In this document: positions 18,415 to 26,414 of the stretch, one piece after another
Layout of the letters: each line of letters begins with the position of its first letter
How positions within the stretch are numbered: position 1 is the stretch's first letter
Assembly: GCA_965218625.1 (NCBI GenBank)
Contig: CBDCLG010000013.1
Location: forward strand, 62,001-126,000
DNA length: 64,000 nucleotides
Reading direction: 5' to 3'
DNA from: Bin5 sp965218625
Lineage (GTDB): Bacteria > Chloroflexota > Anaerolineae > Caldilineales > Caldilineaceae
Notes under the pieces: model-generated
Told to the model about the DNA's origin: nothing
Database searches by the model: none
What the model saw: the letters and a program-made list of their open reading frames with translations, nothing else
Program-made: the position numbers and the translations under genes

Positions 18415-19563
18415 ATGAGAGTCGAGGCAGTCAAAACATTCCTGGTGGACCCCGGCGCGTCGAAACACTGGCTGTTCGTAAAGGTTGAGACGGACGAAAA
18501 CATCCACGGCTGGGGCGAGGCCTATACGCAGCTGGACCGGGACCGCGTCATCGAACGGCAGATCCGGGAGCTGGGTCGCTACCTGATCGGACGTTCACCC
18601 TTTGACATCAAGCAGTTCACCTTCTCGGCCTATTCCGACTTCGCGGGCAAGCGGGGCAGCATGGAGTTCTTCTGCGCAGTCAGCGGCCTGGAGCAGGCGC
18701 TTTGGGATATCGTTGGCAAAGCCAGCGGGCAGCCTGTTTACAACCTGCTGGGGGGTCGCACGCGGCGGAAAATGCGCGTCTACGCCAACGGATGGGGGGG
18801 CGCCAACGCGCCCGACGAGCTGGCCAGGCGGGCCAAGGCTGTCGTCGATCTCGGGTTCAACGCTCTGAAGTTCGACCCCTTCCCGGGCCCGTGGCGGGCC
18901 TTTATCGACCGGCGCCAGGCGGAGGAGGCGGTCGAACGGGTGCGCGCCGTGCGCGAGGCGGTCGGACCTGGCGTCGAAATCCTGGTTGAGGTGCACAGGC
19001 GACTGGCGCCGATGCACGCCATCCGGGCAGCCCAGGCGATGGAACCCTACGCGCCTTTCTGGTTCGAGGAGCCTGTTTCGGCGCGCGATCTCACCGCGCT
19101 GGCAGAAGTGCGCCAGGCTATTTCTCTGCCCGTCGTAACGGGAGAGGAGCTCTATACGAAAAATGAATTTCGCGAGGTTTTCGATAGACGCGCAGCTGAC
19201 ATTCTCAATCCCGACGTGTGCAACTGCGGCGGCATTCTCGAACTGCGGGAGATTGGCGCCATGGCAGAGGCCCATCACGTGGCCGTTGCGCCCCACAACT
19301 ACAACAGCACAACCGTTGGACTGGCCGCAACATTGCACGCCTCGGCCGGCATGCCCAACTTTCTGATAACCGAGTATTTCGTCAACTTCGAGAAAACGGG
19401 CCGTGAGATTGCGAACAGTCCTTTCATCGTTGAGGAGAACTACATTACACTGCCGGAAACCCCCGGGCTAGGCATAGAATTGGATGAGCGGGCCCTGGAA
19501 GAACGCCCCTACCGCGCCCGCTCTCGCCGCAATCTGCCCATCGACTCGCGGCGGGTCGACTGA
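18415..19563 (+). CDS. Mandelate racemase/muconate lactonizing enzyme family sugar-acid dehydratase
   Basis: Enolase-superfamily enzyme of 382 residues, probably dehydrating an aldonic acid in the cytoplasm. The N-terminal capping domain carries HGWGEAYTQ (residues about 34-42) and the 20s loop; the TIM barrel shows FNALKFDPF, the candidate ligands in EVHRRLAP (near 200), WFEEPV (near 228) and VTGEELYT (near 253), and the catalytic-type His in VAPHNYNS near 298. It resembles the ManD/galactonate dehydratase group, where EVH is usually DVH, so the first metal ligand appears as Glu. The ATG at 18415 follows ATCAGGAGGGCTTG and is preferred over 18388. It closes the catabolic cluster before the second ABC operon. 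Confidence 0.88.
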   Translation: MRVEAVKTFLVDPGASKHWLFVKVETDENIHGWGEAYTQLDRDRVIERQIRELGRYLIGRSPFDIKQFTFSAYSDFAGKRGSMEFFCAVSGLEQALWDIVGKASGQPVYNLLGGRTRRKMRVYANGWGGANAPDELARRAKAVVDLGFNALKFDPFPGPWRAFIDRRQAEEAVERVRAVREAVGPGVEILVEVHRRLAPMHAIRAAQAMEPYAPFWFEEPVSARDLTALAEVRQAISLPVVTGEELYTKNEFREVFDRRAADILNPDVCNCGGILELREIGAMAEAHHVAVAPHNYNSTTVGLAATLHASAGMPNFLITEYFVNFEKTGREIANSPFIVEENYITLPETPGLGIELDERALEERPYRARSRRNLPIDSRRVD

Positions 19564-19598
19564 ATGGGCTGACAGGGCAGGCGTCACGAAAACGGCAC

Positions 19599-19622
19599 GC
19601 CCCGCCTTCGCTTCGGGGGGCG
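19599..19622 (+). terminator. GC-rich hairpin after the dehydratase gene
   Basis: CGCCCC (19599-19604) pairs with GGGGCG (19617-19622), followed by CTCTCTTTG. It lies 36 bp after the stop codon and is a plausible but weak intrinsic terminator. Confidence 0.4.
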
Positions 19623-19922
19623 CTCTCTTTGCCAGGCCTCGGCGGGGCCGTCATGAGTAGAGCGTCGCCAGGATGGCGAATCGGAAGCCTTCCAAGGTAC
19701 ATATAATGCGCTTTGCGTATTCCGGTAACTCTGCTATAAATGAACTGCCTTCATTGGAGGTAACGGGATAGTCGCCCTCTCGGACTGCATGGGAGGGGAA
19801 GTGGCAGTAGAGTCGCACAGTGGCTGCCGCGTCAACCGCAAGAGTTCCCATGTAGTGAGTATGCCGCGCCCGAATGCTGTGCGGCAGATGAGGTTGATAG
19901 GACAAACAGCAGGTAAAGTGCC
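19623..19922 (+). promoter_or_regulatory. Leader region of the second ABC operon with TATAAT-like boxes
   Basis: This 300-bp gap holds no gene. A perfect TATAAT is at 19702-19707 but without a good -35. A second pair, TTGCGT at 19713-19718 and TATAAA at 19735-19740 (16-bp spacing), is also possible; the same TTGCGT hexamer with a TATAAC box occurs at 59835-59863. The 19699-19740 segment is markedly AT-richer than its surroundings, as expected of a promoter. The leader from there to the ATG at 19923 would be about 180 nt. Confidence 0.4.
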
Positions 19923-20912
19923 ATGCTCTTGTTCGTCCTCAAACGTCTGCTAATGATGGTCCCCACGCTTGCGGTTATCTCCGTGATCTCCTACATCATC
20001 ATCGAGTTGCCTCCTGGCGACTACGTATCGACCTACATCATACAGTTGACGGAGACGGGCGATGTTCCCGACCACGTGATCGAGAACCTGCGTCAACAGT
20101 ACGGTCTCGATCAGCCCTGGTACGTGCGCTATTGGAAGTGGATTACCCGCTTTGTGCGCGGTAACATGGGCTATTCGGTGGCCTGGCATCAGCCTGTCCG
20201 CGACCTGATCGGCGCGCGGCTTCTCCTTTCCATGATGATTTCGTTCCTGTCGCTCATGTTTACGTGGGTTGTGGCGTTCCCGATAGGGATCTACTCGGCA
20301 GTCAGACAGTACTCTTTTGGCGACTATTTCTTTACCTTCACCGGATTTATGGGATTGGCTGTGCCCAATTTTCTGCTGGCGCTCATCCTTATGTACCTGG
20401 CACACAAGTATCTGGACACCGGCATAGGCGGCCTGTTTTCAAAGGAATATGAAGGCGCTCCCTGGAGTTTCGGCAAATTCGTCGACCTGTTGGAGCATCT
20501 GGCCATTCCCATTATCATCATCGGCACCGCGGGTACTGCAGGCACAATTCGGGTCATGCGGGCCAATCTGCTGGACGAGCTGCAGAAGCCGTACGTGATG
20601 ACAGCCCGGGCGAAGGGACTGCAGTACTGGAGGCTGGTCCTGCGCTATCCCGTGCGCCTGGCGCTCAACCCGTTCATCTCGACCGTCGGCTGGGTGCTGC
20701 CCTCCCTGATCGCGGGTGAAACGATCGTGTCGGTGGTGTTGTCGTTGCCCACCGCGGGGCCTCTTTTCCTCCAGGCCTTACTGGAAGAAGATATGTATCT
20801 GGCCGGTTCGTTCGTTATGCTGGCGGCCAGTTTGACCGTTATCGGCACATTGCTCTCAGACATTCTTTTGGCGATTATCGATCCCAGAATCAGATATGAA
20901 GGAGCTACTTGA
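19923..20912 (+). CDS. ABC transporter permease, DppB/OppB type
   Basis: Membrane permease of 329 residues that starts the second peptide-type importer operon. It begins LLFVLKRLLMMVPTLAVISVISYIIIELPPGD, a family N-terminus, with ENLRQQYGLDQPWYVRYWKW and RGNMGYS in the first external loop, about six helices and the coupling loop KPYVMTARAKGL near residue 222. The C-terminus AIIDPRIRYEGA is typical. This version has a longer hydrophilic loop (HKYLDTGIGGLFSKEYEGAP) before the coupling region than the permease at 12263. The partner permease, both ATPases and a binding protein follow on the same strand. Confidence 0.93.
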   Translation: MLLFVLKRLLMMVPTLAVISVISYIIIELPPGDYVSTYIIQLTETGDVPDHVIENLRQQYGLDQPWYVRYWKWITRFVRGNMGYSVAWHQPVRDLIGARLLLSMMISFLSLMFTWVVAFPIGIYSAVRQYSFGDYFFTFTGFMGLAVPNFLLALILMYLAHKYLDTGIGGLFSKEYEGAPWSFGKFVDLLEHLAIPIIIIGTAGTAGTIRVMRANLLDELQKPYVMTARAKGLQYWRLVLRYPVRLALNPFISTVGWVLPSLIAGETIVSVVLSLPTAGPLFLQALLEEDMYLAGSFVMLAASLTVIGTLLSDILLAIIDPRIRYEGAT

Positions 20913-20945
20913 TAGCGCGAGAGTCAAACATAGTACCTGAAGTCA

Positions 20946-22145
20946 GTGATTGCCGAATACGACGGATTGGAGCGACACGGGACGATGGAAACCTTGAAAC
21001 CAGAAACCTCCGAGGCTGAGGAGCTGGCCAATCAACTGCTTGAAGAGTTGGATAACGAGGTCGAGGAGGCCTACCACCTTGCGCCTCCTCTTGTGCTGAC
21101 CTGGCGCAAGTTTCGCAAGCACAAGCTGGCTGTAGTTTCGGCGGTAATTCTGATCTTGCTCTATGCGCTTGTATTGTTCTCCGAGTTCATTGCCCCGCAT
21201 TCGCCGCATAAGCGTTACGTAGAGTTCGCGCAAGCGCCTCCGCAACCGCTCCGCTTTATCGATAGCCAAGGCAAGTTCCACCTGCGGCCATTCGTTTACG
21301 GAACCGAGCAATATTTGGATGAAAAGTTCAAGCGCACGTATGACCCCATCGTTGAACAGATCTATCCCTTGCGGCTGTTCGTTCGGGGCGCCCCTTACAA
21401 AATGTGGAATTTCATACGGACCGACGTTCATCTCTTTGGCTCAGACCCCGGGGCGCCGCTGTTTCTGCTCGGCACCGATGGTGACGGTCGTGATCTTCTG
21501 TCGCGTCTGATCTTTGGCACGCGCCTTTCGTTAACGATCGGCCTGCTGGGTGTGGCCCTGAGTTTTCTGCTGGGCATCATTTTCGGCGGAATTTCAGGCT
21601 ACTTCGGGGGATTGACGGACACAGTCGTACAGCGTCTGATTGAGATACTGCGTGCGTTTCCCAGCCTGCCGCTGTGGATGGCGTTAAGCGCGGCATTGCC
21701 GGCCAACTGGTCGGTGATTCGAGTCTACTTCTTCATTACGCTCATTTTATCGATTCTGGGTTGGACGGGCATGGCGCGGGTGGTGCGGGGCAAGTTTCTG
21801 GCCGTTCGCGAAGAGGCCTTTGTCAAGGCAGCGCGCCTTTCGGGGGCCAATACGCCTTGGATCATCCGCAGACATCTCGTTCCCTCCTTCATGAGCCATA
21901 TTATCGCGGTGGCGACTTTGAGCGTGCCGGGCATGATTATCGGTGAGACGACGCTCAGTTTTTTGGGCGTCGGCTTGCGTTCACCTGCGATCAGCTGGGG
22001 CGTGCTGCTGCAGGACGCGCAACAGGTACAGTCGATCGTTCGATTGCCGTGGCTGTTGCTGCCTGCAGTGATGGTCATCGTTGCCGTACTTGCTTTCAAC
22101 TTCGTGGGGGACGGATTGCGGGATGCGGCCGACCCCTACCGCTAG
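20946..22145 (+). CDS. ABC transporter permease, DppC/OppC type, with a large external insert
   Basis: Second membrane subunit, 399 residues if the GTG at 20946 is used; the in-frame ATG at 20985 (METLKPET) is an equally plausible start. An acidic, probably helical cytoplasmic N-terminus (LANQLLEELDNEVEEA) precedes helix 1. Between helix 1 and the conserved LLGTDGDGRDLLSRLIFGTRLSL block is an external insert of about 110 residues, far longer than in the paralogue at 13251; this enlarged form is common in such transporters. The coupling loop is EAFVKAARLSGA and the C-terminal SFLGVGLRSPAISWGVLL is diagnostic. Confidence 0.92.
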   Translation: MIAEYDGLERHGTMETLKPETSEAEELANQLLEELDNEVEEAYHLAPPLVLTWRKFRKHKLAVVSAVILILLYALVLFSEFIAPHSPHKRYVEFAQAPPQPLRFIDSQGKFHLRPFVYGTEQYLDEKFKRTYDPIVEQIYPLRLFVRGAPYKMWNFIRTDVHLFGSDPGAPLFLLGTDGDGRDLLSRLIFGTRLSLTIGLLGVALSFLLGIIFGGISGYFGGLTDTVVQRLIEILRAFPSLPLWMALSAALPANWSVIRVYFFITLILSILGWTGMARVVRGKFLAVREEAFVKAARLSGANTPWIIRRHLVPSFMSHIIAVATLSVPGMIIGETTLSFLGVGLRSPAISWGVLLQDAQQVQSIVRLPWLLLPAVMVIVAVLAFNFVGDGLRDAADPYR

Positions 22146-22166
22146 CCGGCGACGGAAAGGGTTACG

Positions 22167-23186
22167 TTGTCAGGTTCCTTGCTGGAAGTCAGAGATTTAA
22201 AGACCTATTTCTTCACCGACGAGGGCATCGTTAAAGCGGTTGACGGTGTCAGTATTGACCTTGCCCCCGGCCAGACGTTGGGTGTTGTGGGAGAGAGCGG
22301 CTGTGGCAAGAGCATTACTGCGCAGTCGATCTTGCGGATTGAACCGACGCCGGGCAAAGTGGTTGGGGGCGAAATCCTGTGGCAGCGGCAGGAGAGCGAT
22401 GCGAAGACTGATCTGGTAAAGCTGGACCAGGACGGAAGCGAGATCCGGGATATTCGCGGTGCTGAGATCGCCATGATCTTCCAGGAACCGATGAGTTCAT
22501 TCAGTATGGTGCATACGGTTGGGCAGCAGATCATGGAGGCTATTCAGCTGCACCAGGAGGTAAGCCAGGCGGAAGCGAGGGAGATTGCGGTCGAGATGTT
22601 AGGCAATGTCGGCATTCCGGACCCGCTTCGTCGCGTTGACGAGTACCCGTTCCGGCTCAGCGGCGGGATGCTGCAGCGCGCCATGATCGCCATGGCACTC
22701 TCCTGCAACCCCAATCTTCTTATCGCGGACGAGCCTACAACTGCTCTGGATGTGACGATTCAGGCCCAGATATTGGACCTCATGAACCGGTCCCAAGAGC
22801 AGCTGGGCATGGCGATCATGATCATCACCCACGATCTGAGCGTGGTGGCGGAGATGGCCGATACGGTCGTGGTGATGTATTGGGGCCGCGTCGTTGAACA
22901 GGCTTCGGTGAGAACGATCTTCCGCGAGCCGAAGCACCCTTATACGGCAGGGCTGCAACGCTCGATACCGAAGTTGGGAGAGGCAAAAAAGGGACGGCTC
23001 AATTCGATCAGAGGTGTTGTGCCAGACCCGTTTGCCAGTTTGCAGGGCTGCCCCTACCATCCACGCTGCCCGGAGGCCATCAAAGGCGTGTGCGATGAAG
23101 GAGCCCCGCCGGCGCTGATCGACATCGAGTCAGAGCATCAGGTGGCCTGTTTTCTCTATCACGAAGAAAGGGTTGAGACTGCGTAA
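22167..23186 (+). CDS. ABC transporter ATP-binding protein, DppD/OppD type
   Basis: Cytoplasmic ATPase of 339 residues. Walker A GESGCGKS is near residue 43, the Q-loop in MIFQEPMSSFS near 110, the ABC signature RLSGGM near 160 with LQRAMIAMAL, Walker B LLIADEPTTALD near 181 and the switch His in IITHDLSVVAEMAD. The C-terminal oligo_HPY region has CPYHPRCPEA near 292. The signature reads LSGGM rather than LSGGQ. The start appears to be a TTG at 22167 after GGAAAGGGTTACG. The next ATPase begins just after its stop. Because the transporter at 10-14 kb has no ATPases, this subunit could serve both. Confidence 0.92.
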   Translation: MSGSLLEVRDLKTYFFTDEGIVKAVDGVSIDLAPGQTLGVVGESGCGKSITAQSILRIEPTPGKVVGGEILWQRQESDAKTDLVKLDQDGSEIRDIRGAEIAMIFQEPMSSFSMVHTVGQQIMEAIQLHQEVSQAEAREIAVEMLGNVGIPDPLRRVDEYPFRLSGGMLQRAMIAMALSCNPNLLIADEPTTALDVTIQAQILDLMNRSQEQLGMAIMIITHDLSVVAEMADTVVVMYWGRVVEQASVRTIFREPKHPYTAGLQRSIPKLGEAKKGRLNSIRGVVPDPFASLQGCPYHPRCPEAIKGVCDEGAPPALIDIESEHQVACFLYHEERVETA

Positions 23187-23202
23187 GGCGGTACCGGACC
23201 AG

Positions 23203-24228
23203 ATGGACGAATATCTGTTGGAAGTCCATAACGTCAAGAAGCACTTTCCGGTTACGCGCGGCGTATTCAAGCGCGTTATCGGACATGTCAAAGCGGTTGA
23301 CGGGGTCAGCTTTTCGATCGAAGCGGGCGAAACGTTCAGCCTGGTGGGCGAGAGCGGCTGTGGGAAGACGACGATAGGCAATCTGATCGTTCGGGCGCTG
23401 CGGCCCGACAGCGGTGAGATTCTGTTCCGGAATAACGGCCAAGTCGTGGATCTGGCGGCTCTCTCTGAGCGGGAGCTCAAGACACAGGGGATTCGCAGGG
23501 CGATGCAGATGATTTTCCAGGACCCCTATTCCTCGCTCAACCCGCGCATGCGCGTGCTCGACGTCGTTGGCGAGCCGCTTATCGTCAACGATATCGCAAA
23601 GGGGAAGGAGTTGGAGGACCGTGTCCGGCGGCTCCTCGGGCAGGTCGGGCTGAAGCAGCAGTATTTGAAGCGTTATCCCCACGCTTTCAGCGGCGGGCAG
23701 CGGCAGCGGATTGGCCTGGCCAGGGCATTGGCGTTAAACCCGAGCTTGATTGTCGCCGATGAGCCGGTGTCGGCCCTGGATGTCTCAATCCAGGCGCAGA
23801 TTTTGAACCTTTTGCAGGACTTGCAAGAGGCGTTCCAGCTCACGTATCTCTTTATCTCGCACGACTTGAGCGTTGTCGAGCACATCAGCGACCGAGTGGC
23901 GGTCATGTACGTGGGCAAAATTGTGGAATTGGCGGAGACGGAGGCTCTGTTCCGGCAGCCGAAGCATCCCTATACAGAGGCGCTGCTCTCGGCGGTCCCG
24001 CGTTCGGATCCGGAGGGCAAAAAGGAGCGGATCATTCTGAGCGGCGAGGTAGCGGACCCGGCCGATCCGCCGTCAGGCTGCGCCTTTCATCCGCGCTGCC
24101 CATACCGGATGGACCTATGCGTGAGCGAGGAGCCGAATCTCCAAGAGACGGAACCGGGTCATTACGTCAGCTGCCACCGAACTGAGGAACTCCACCTGAC
24201 GGGTGTAGAACTGGCCCAGATGGGTTGA
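23203..24228 (+). CDS. ABC transporter ATP-binding protein, DppF/OppF type
   Basis: Partner ATPase, 341 residues from the ATG at 23203; an upstream TTG at 23173 inside the previous gene would add ten residues. It has Walker A GESGCGKTT (about 57), Q-loop MIFQDPYSSLNPRMRV, signature FSGGQRQRIGLARAL near 160, Walker B LIVADEPVSALD near 183, switch His in ISHDLSVVEHISDRVAVMY and the C-terminal CAFHPRCPYRMD. This is the usual second NBD in Dpp/Opp systems. Its asymmetry with the first NBD (LSGGM) is typical of heterodimeric importers. Confidence 0.93.
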   Translation: MDEYLLEVHNVKKHFPVTRGVFKRVIGHVKAVDGVSFSIEAGETFSLVGESGCGKTTIGNLIVRALRPDSGEILFRNNGQVVDLAALSERELKTQGIRRAMQMIFQDPYSSLNPRMRVLDVVGEPLIVNDIAKGKELEDRVRRLLGQVGLKQQYLKRYPHAFSGGQRQRIGLARALALNPSLIVADEPVSALDVSIQAQILNLLQDLQEAFQLTYLFISHDLSVVEHISDRVAVMYVGKIVELAETEALFRQPKHPYTEALLSAVPRSDPEGKKERIILSGEVADPADPPSGCAFHPRCPYRMDLCVSEEPNLQETEPGHYVSCHRTEELHLTGVELAQMG

Positions 24229-24304
24229 GGGCGGACGAAGGGGGTGATGCCCACTATTGAATTGCCGACAAAATTCAGCCATTAGCCGAAGAGGAGTTGG
24301 GAAC

Positions 24305-26320
24305 ATGAAAGAAGAGATCATCTCCAAGCGAGACATTTCGAGACGGGAGTTTCTGCGCGTATCCGGTTTGGCCACGGCCGGCGCGGTTCTCGTCGCCTGC
24401 GCGGGTGGCGACGCTGCGGTTCCGGCTGCACCCCCGGCGGACGCTGCTGCTGAAGAATCTATGCCTGTCCCGGAGAGTGCAAGCGGGTTCAAGGAAGCGC
24501 CGATGCTGGCAGAGCTGGTTGCCAGCGGCGAATTGCCGCCGGTCGATGAGCGGCTACCGATCAACCCGCTGGTCCTGCCGGTGATCGACGGTATCGGCAA
24601 GTACGGCGGCGACATCAATACGGCAGGCACGCGCCCGCCTCCATTCAACGGCTATAATTTGGGCAACTTCTCGGGCCAGGTGCTGGTTTTCTATGCCTGG
24701 GGCCTGCGCGGCGAAGTTGGCGAGGTGGTGCCCAACGTCGCCGAGTCGTTTGAAATCAACGAAGACTCCTCCCAATTCAAGGTGCACTTGCGCGAAGGCC
24801 TCAAGTGGTCGGACGGGGAGCCCTACGACGCGGAAGACGCGGCCTTTTACTGGGACAGTGTGCTGCAGAACGAGGAATTGGTCGCTGTCAAGCCTCCAGT
24901 CTATTTGAACTCGGACGAGAATTTGATGGAGTTCAATGTCATCGACAACTTTACGATTGAGTTTGTCGCAGACACGTCCAAGCCATGGTTCATGGACCGG
25001 CTGGCATCGTACTGGTCGGGGGGCAATTTCTGCCGCCATCCTGAGCATTACATGAAACAGTTCCACCCTGAGTTTACCGATGCTGACGAAGTGGATGGCC
25101 TGGTAAGCGACGGTGGTTTCAACAGCTGGCAGGAGTTGTTCCGCCACAAAATCGGCCCCCACAACGTTGAGGGGGAGATTATGAAGCCGTATCTACAGGG
25201 CTTCATTCCGACAAAGGTCGCCCCGGAAACACCGCCTTGGATCTGGGAGCGGAACCCCTACTTCTGGGCCGTGGATGAGGAGGGCCAGCAGCTTCCCTAC
25301 ATCGACCGCATCCTGCACACGCAGGTCAGCACGGAAGTGCAGGAGCTGCAGGCGCTGACGGGGGACCTGGAGTATGTTCCCTGGCTCAACTTCAAGCTGC
25401 TGCCGGACTTTCTGCAGGCCGAGGAGGAAGGGAAGCTACGCGTGGTCAAGTATTACTTCCCCGGCGATACGATGCTCAACGTCACCTTTAACCTGCACAC
25501 TGAGGATGAAGCCCAGCGGGCCATCTACCAGGACATTCGTTTCCGCAAGGCGGTCTCCTACGCGATCAACCGTGAGGAGATCAACCAGCTGAACTACTAC
25601 GGCACTGTCAGTCCGTCGCAGCCGATGCCGCCGCTGGGGACGCCGACACGGGAAGCGACCGAGCACCTGGCGACACTGTACGCCGAGTACGACCCGGACC
25701 TGGCCAACTCGCTGTTGGACGAAATCGGCCTTGACCAGCGCAATGCCGACGGCTGGCGGCTGCGACCTGACGGGGAAGAGTTGTTCATCAACTTCGTCCA
25801 CTATGGCTGGACGGACGACACCGAACTGGTCGTCGACCATCTGCAGCAGGTTGGCATTCATGCCACCAATAATTTCATCGACAGCCGGCTCTTCTGGGAA
25901 AGGATGCGGGCCATCGACTGGGATGCTCTGACGATTGGAGGCACGCCGACGCATCCATATATCCTGACGGCGCGGCGCGGGTTCGTGCCCGAGAAGAACG
26001 CTGCAACTTTCCCGCTCTTCGGCCTCTGGCTTGAAACAAACGGAGAAGAAGGAATGGAGCCGACGGGAGGAGCTGCGCTTAATCAGGAGAGGTGGATTGC
26101 TCTCCAGTCGGAGACGGACCCGGATAAGCAGATCCAGCTGGTCGTCGACATCGTAACCACGGCCCGAGAGGAGCTCTGGAATATCGGCACAACGACCATG
26201 TCGCCGATCGTTGGCGTTGTGGACCCGACGCTCAAGAACCTGCCGGACGAGATGTTCCTGGGTTGGGACAATACGATGGCCGATGTATATCGCCCCGAGA
26301 CGTTGTTCTTCGACCGGTAA
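24305..26320 (+). CDS. ABC transporter substrate-binding lipoprotein (SBP_bac_5), large form
   Basis: Solute receptor of 671 residues, longer than the usual 500-550 of the family. A twin-arginine signal (DISRREFLRVSG), hydrophobic core and lipobox VLVAC predict a Tat-exported lipoprotein; an Ala/Pro/Glu linker follows. Family blocks are FKVHLREGLKWSDGEPYDAEDAAF near residue 160-185 and FRKAVSYAINREEINQL near 415. The ATG at 24305 follows GAGGAGTTGGGAAC; the in-frame ATG at 24257 has no good site. It closes the second transporter operon, whose order is permease, permease, ATPase, ATPase, receptor. Confidence 0.92.
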   Translation: MKEEIISKRDISRREFLRVSGLATAGAVLVACAGGDAAVPAAPPADAAAEESMPVPESASGFKEAPMLAELVASGELPPVDERLPINPLVLPVIDGIGKYGGDINTAGTRPPPFNGYNLGNFSGQVLVFYAWGLRGEVGEVVPNVAESFEINEDSSQFKVHLREGLKWSDGEPYDAEDAAFYWDSVLQNEELVAVKPPVYLNSDENLMEFNVIDNFTIEFVADTSKPWFMDRLASYWSGGNFCRHPEHYMKQFHPEFTDADEVDGLVSDGGFNSWQELFRHKIGPHNVEGEIMKPYLQGFIPTKVAPETPPWIWERNPYFWAVDEEGQQLPYIDRILHTQVSTEVQELQALTGDLEYVPWLNFKLLPDFLQAEEEGKLRVVKYYFPGDTMLNVTFNLHTEDEAQRAIYQDIRFRKAVSYAINREEINQLNYYGTVSPSQPMPPLGTPTREATEHLATLYAEYDPDLANSLLDEIGLDQRNADGWRLRPDGEELFINFVHYGWTDDTELVVDHLQQVGIHATNNFIDSRLFWERMRAIDWDALTIGGTPTHPYILTARRGFVPEKNAATFPLFGLWLETNGEEGMEPTGGAALNQERWIALQSETDPDKQIQLVVDIVTTAREELWNIGTTTMSPIVGVVDPTLKNLPDEMFLGWDNTMADVYRPETLFFDR

Positions 26321-26364
26321 CCGCTTCGACGGTGGTGACTCTACGCCAAGTGAATCAGAACGAG

Positions 26365-26390
26365 GCGGGAGGTCCATATGGACCTCCCGC
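26365..26390. terminator. Perfect 26-nt inverted repeat between binding protein and next gene
   Basis: GCGGGAGGTCC and GGACCTCCCGC flank an ATAT loop, an uninterrupted 11-bp stem. It lies 44 bp after the substrate-binding protein stop. The following bases TGTTCGT are only weakly T-rich, so it may be a terminator, an mRNA-stabilising hairpin or an operator. Confidence 0.55.
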
Positions 26391-26414
26391 TGTTCGTAAG
26401 GGGCCAGCCTGTCT

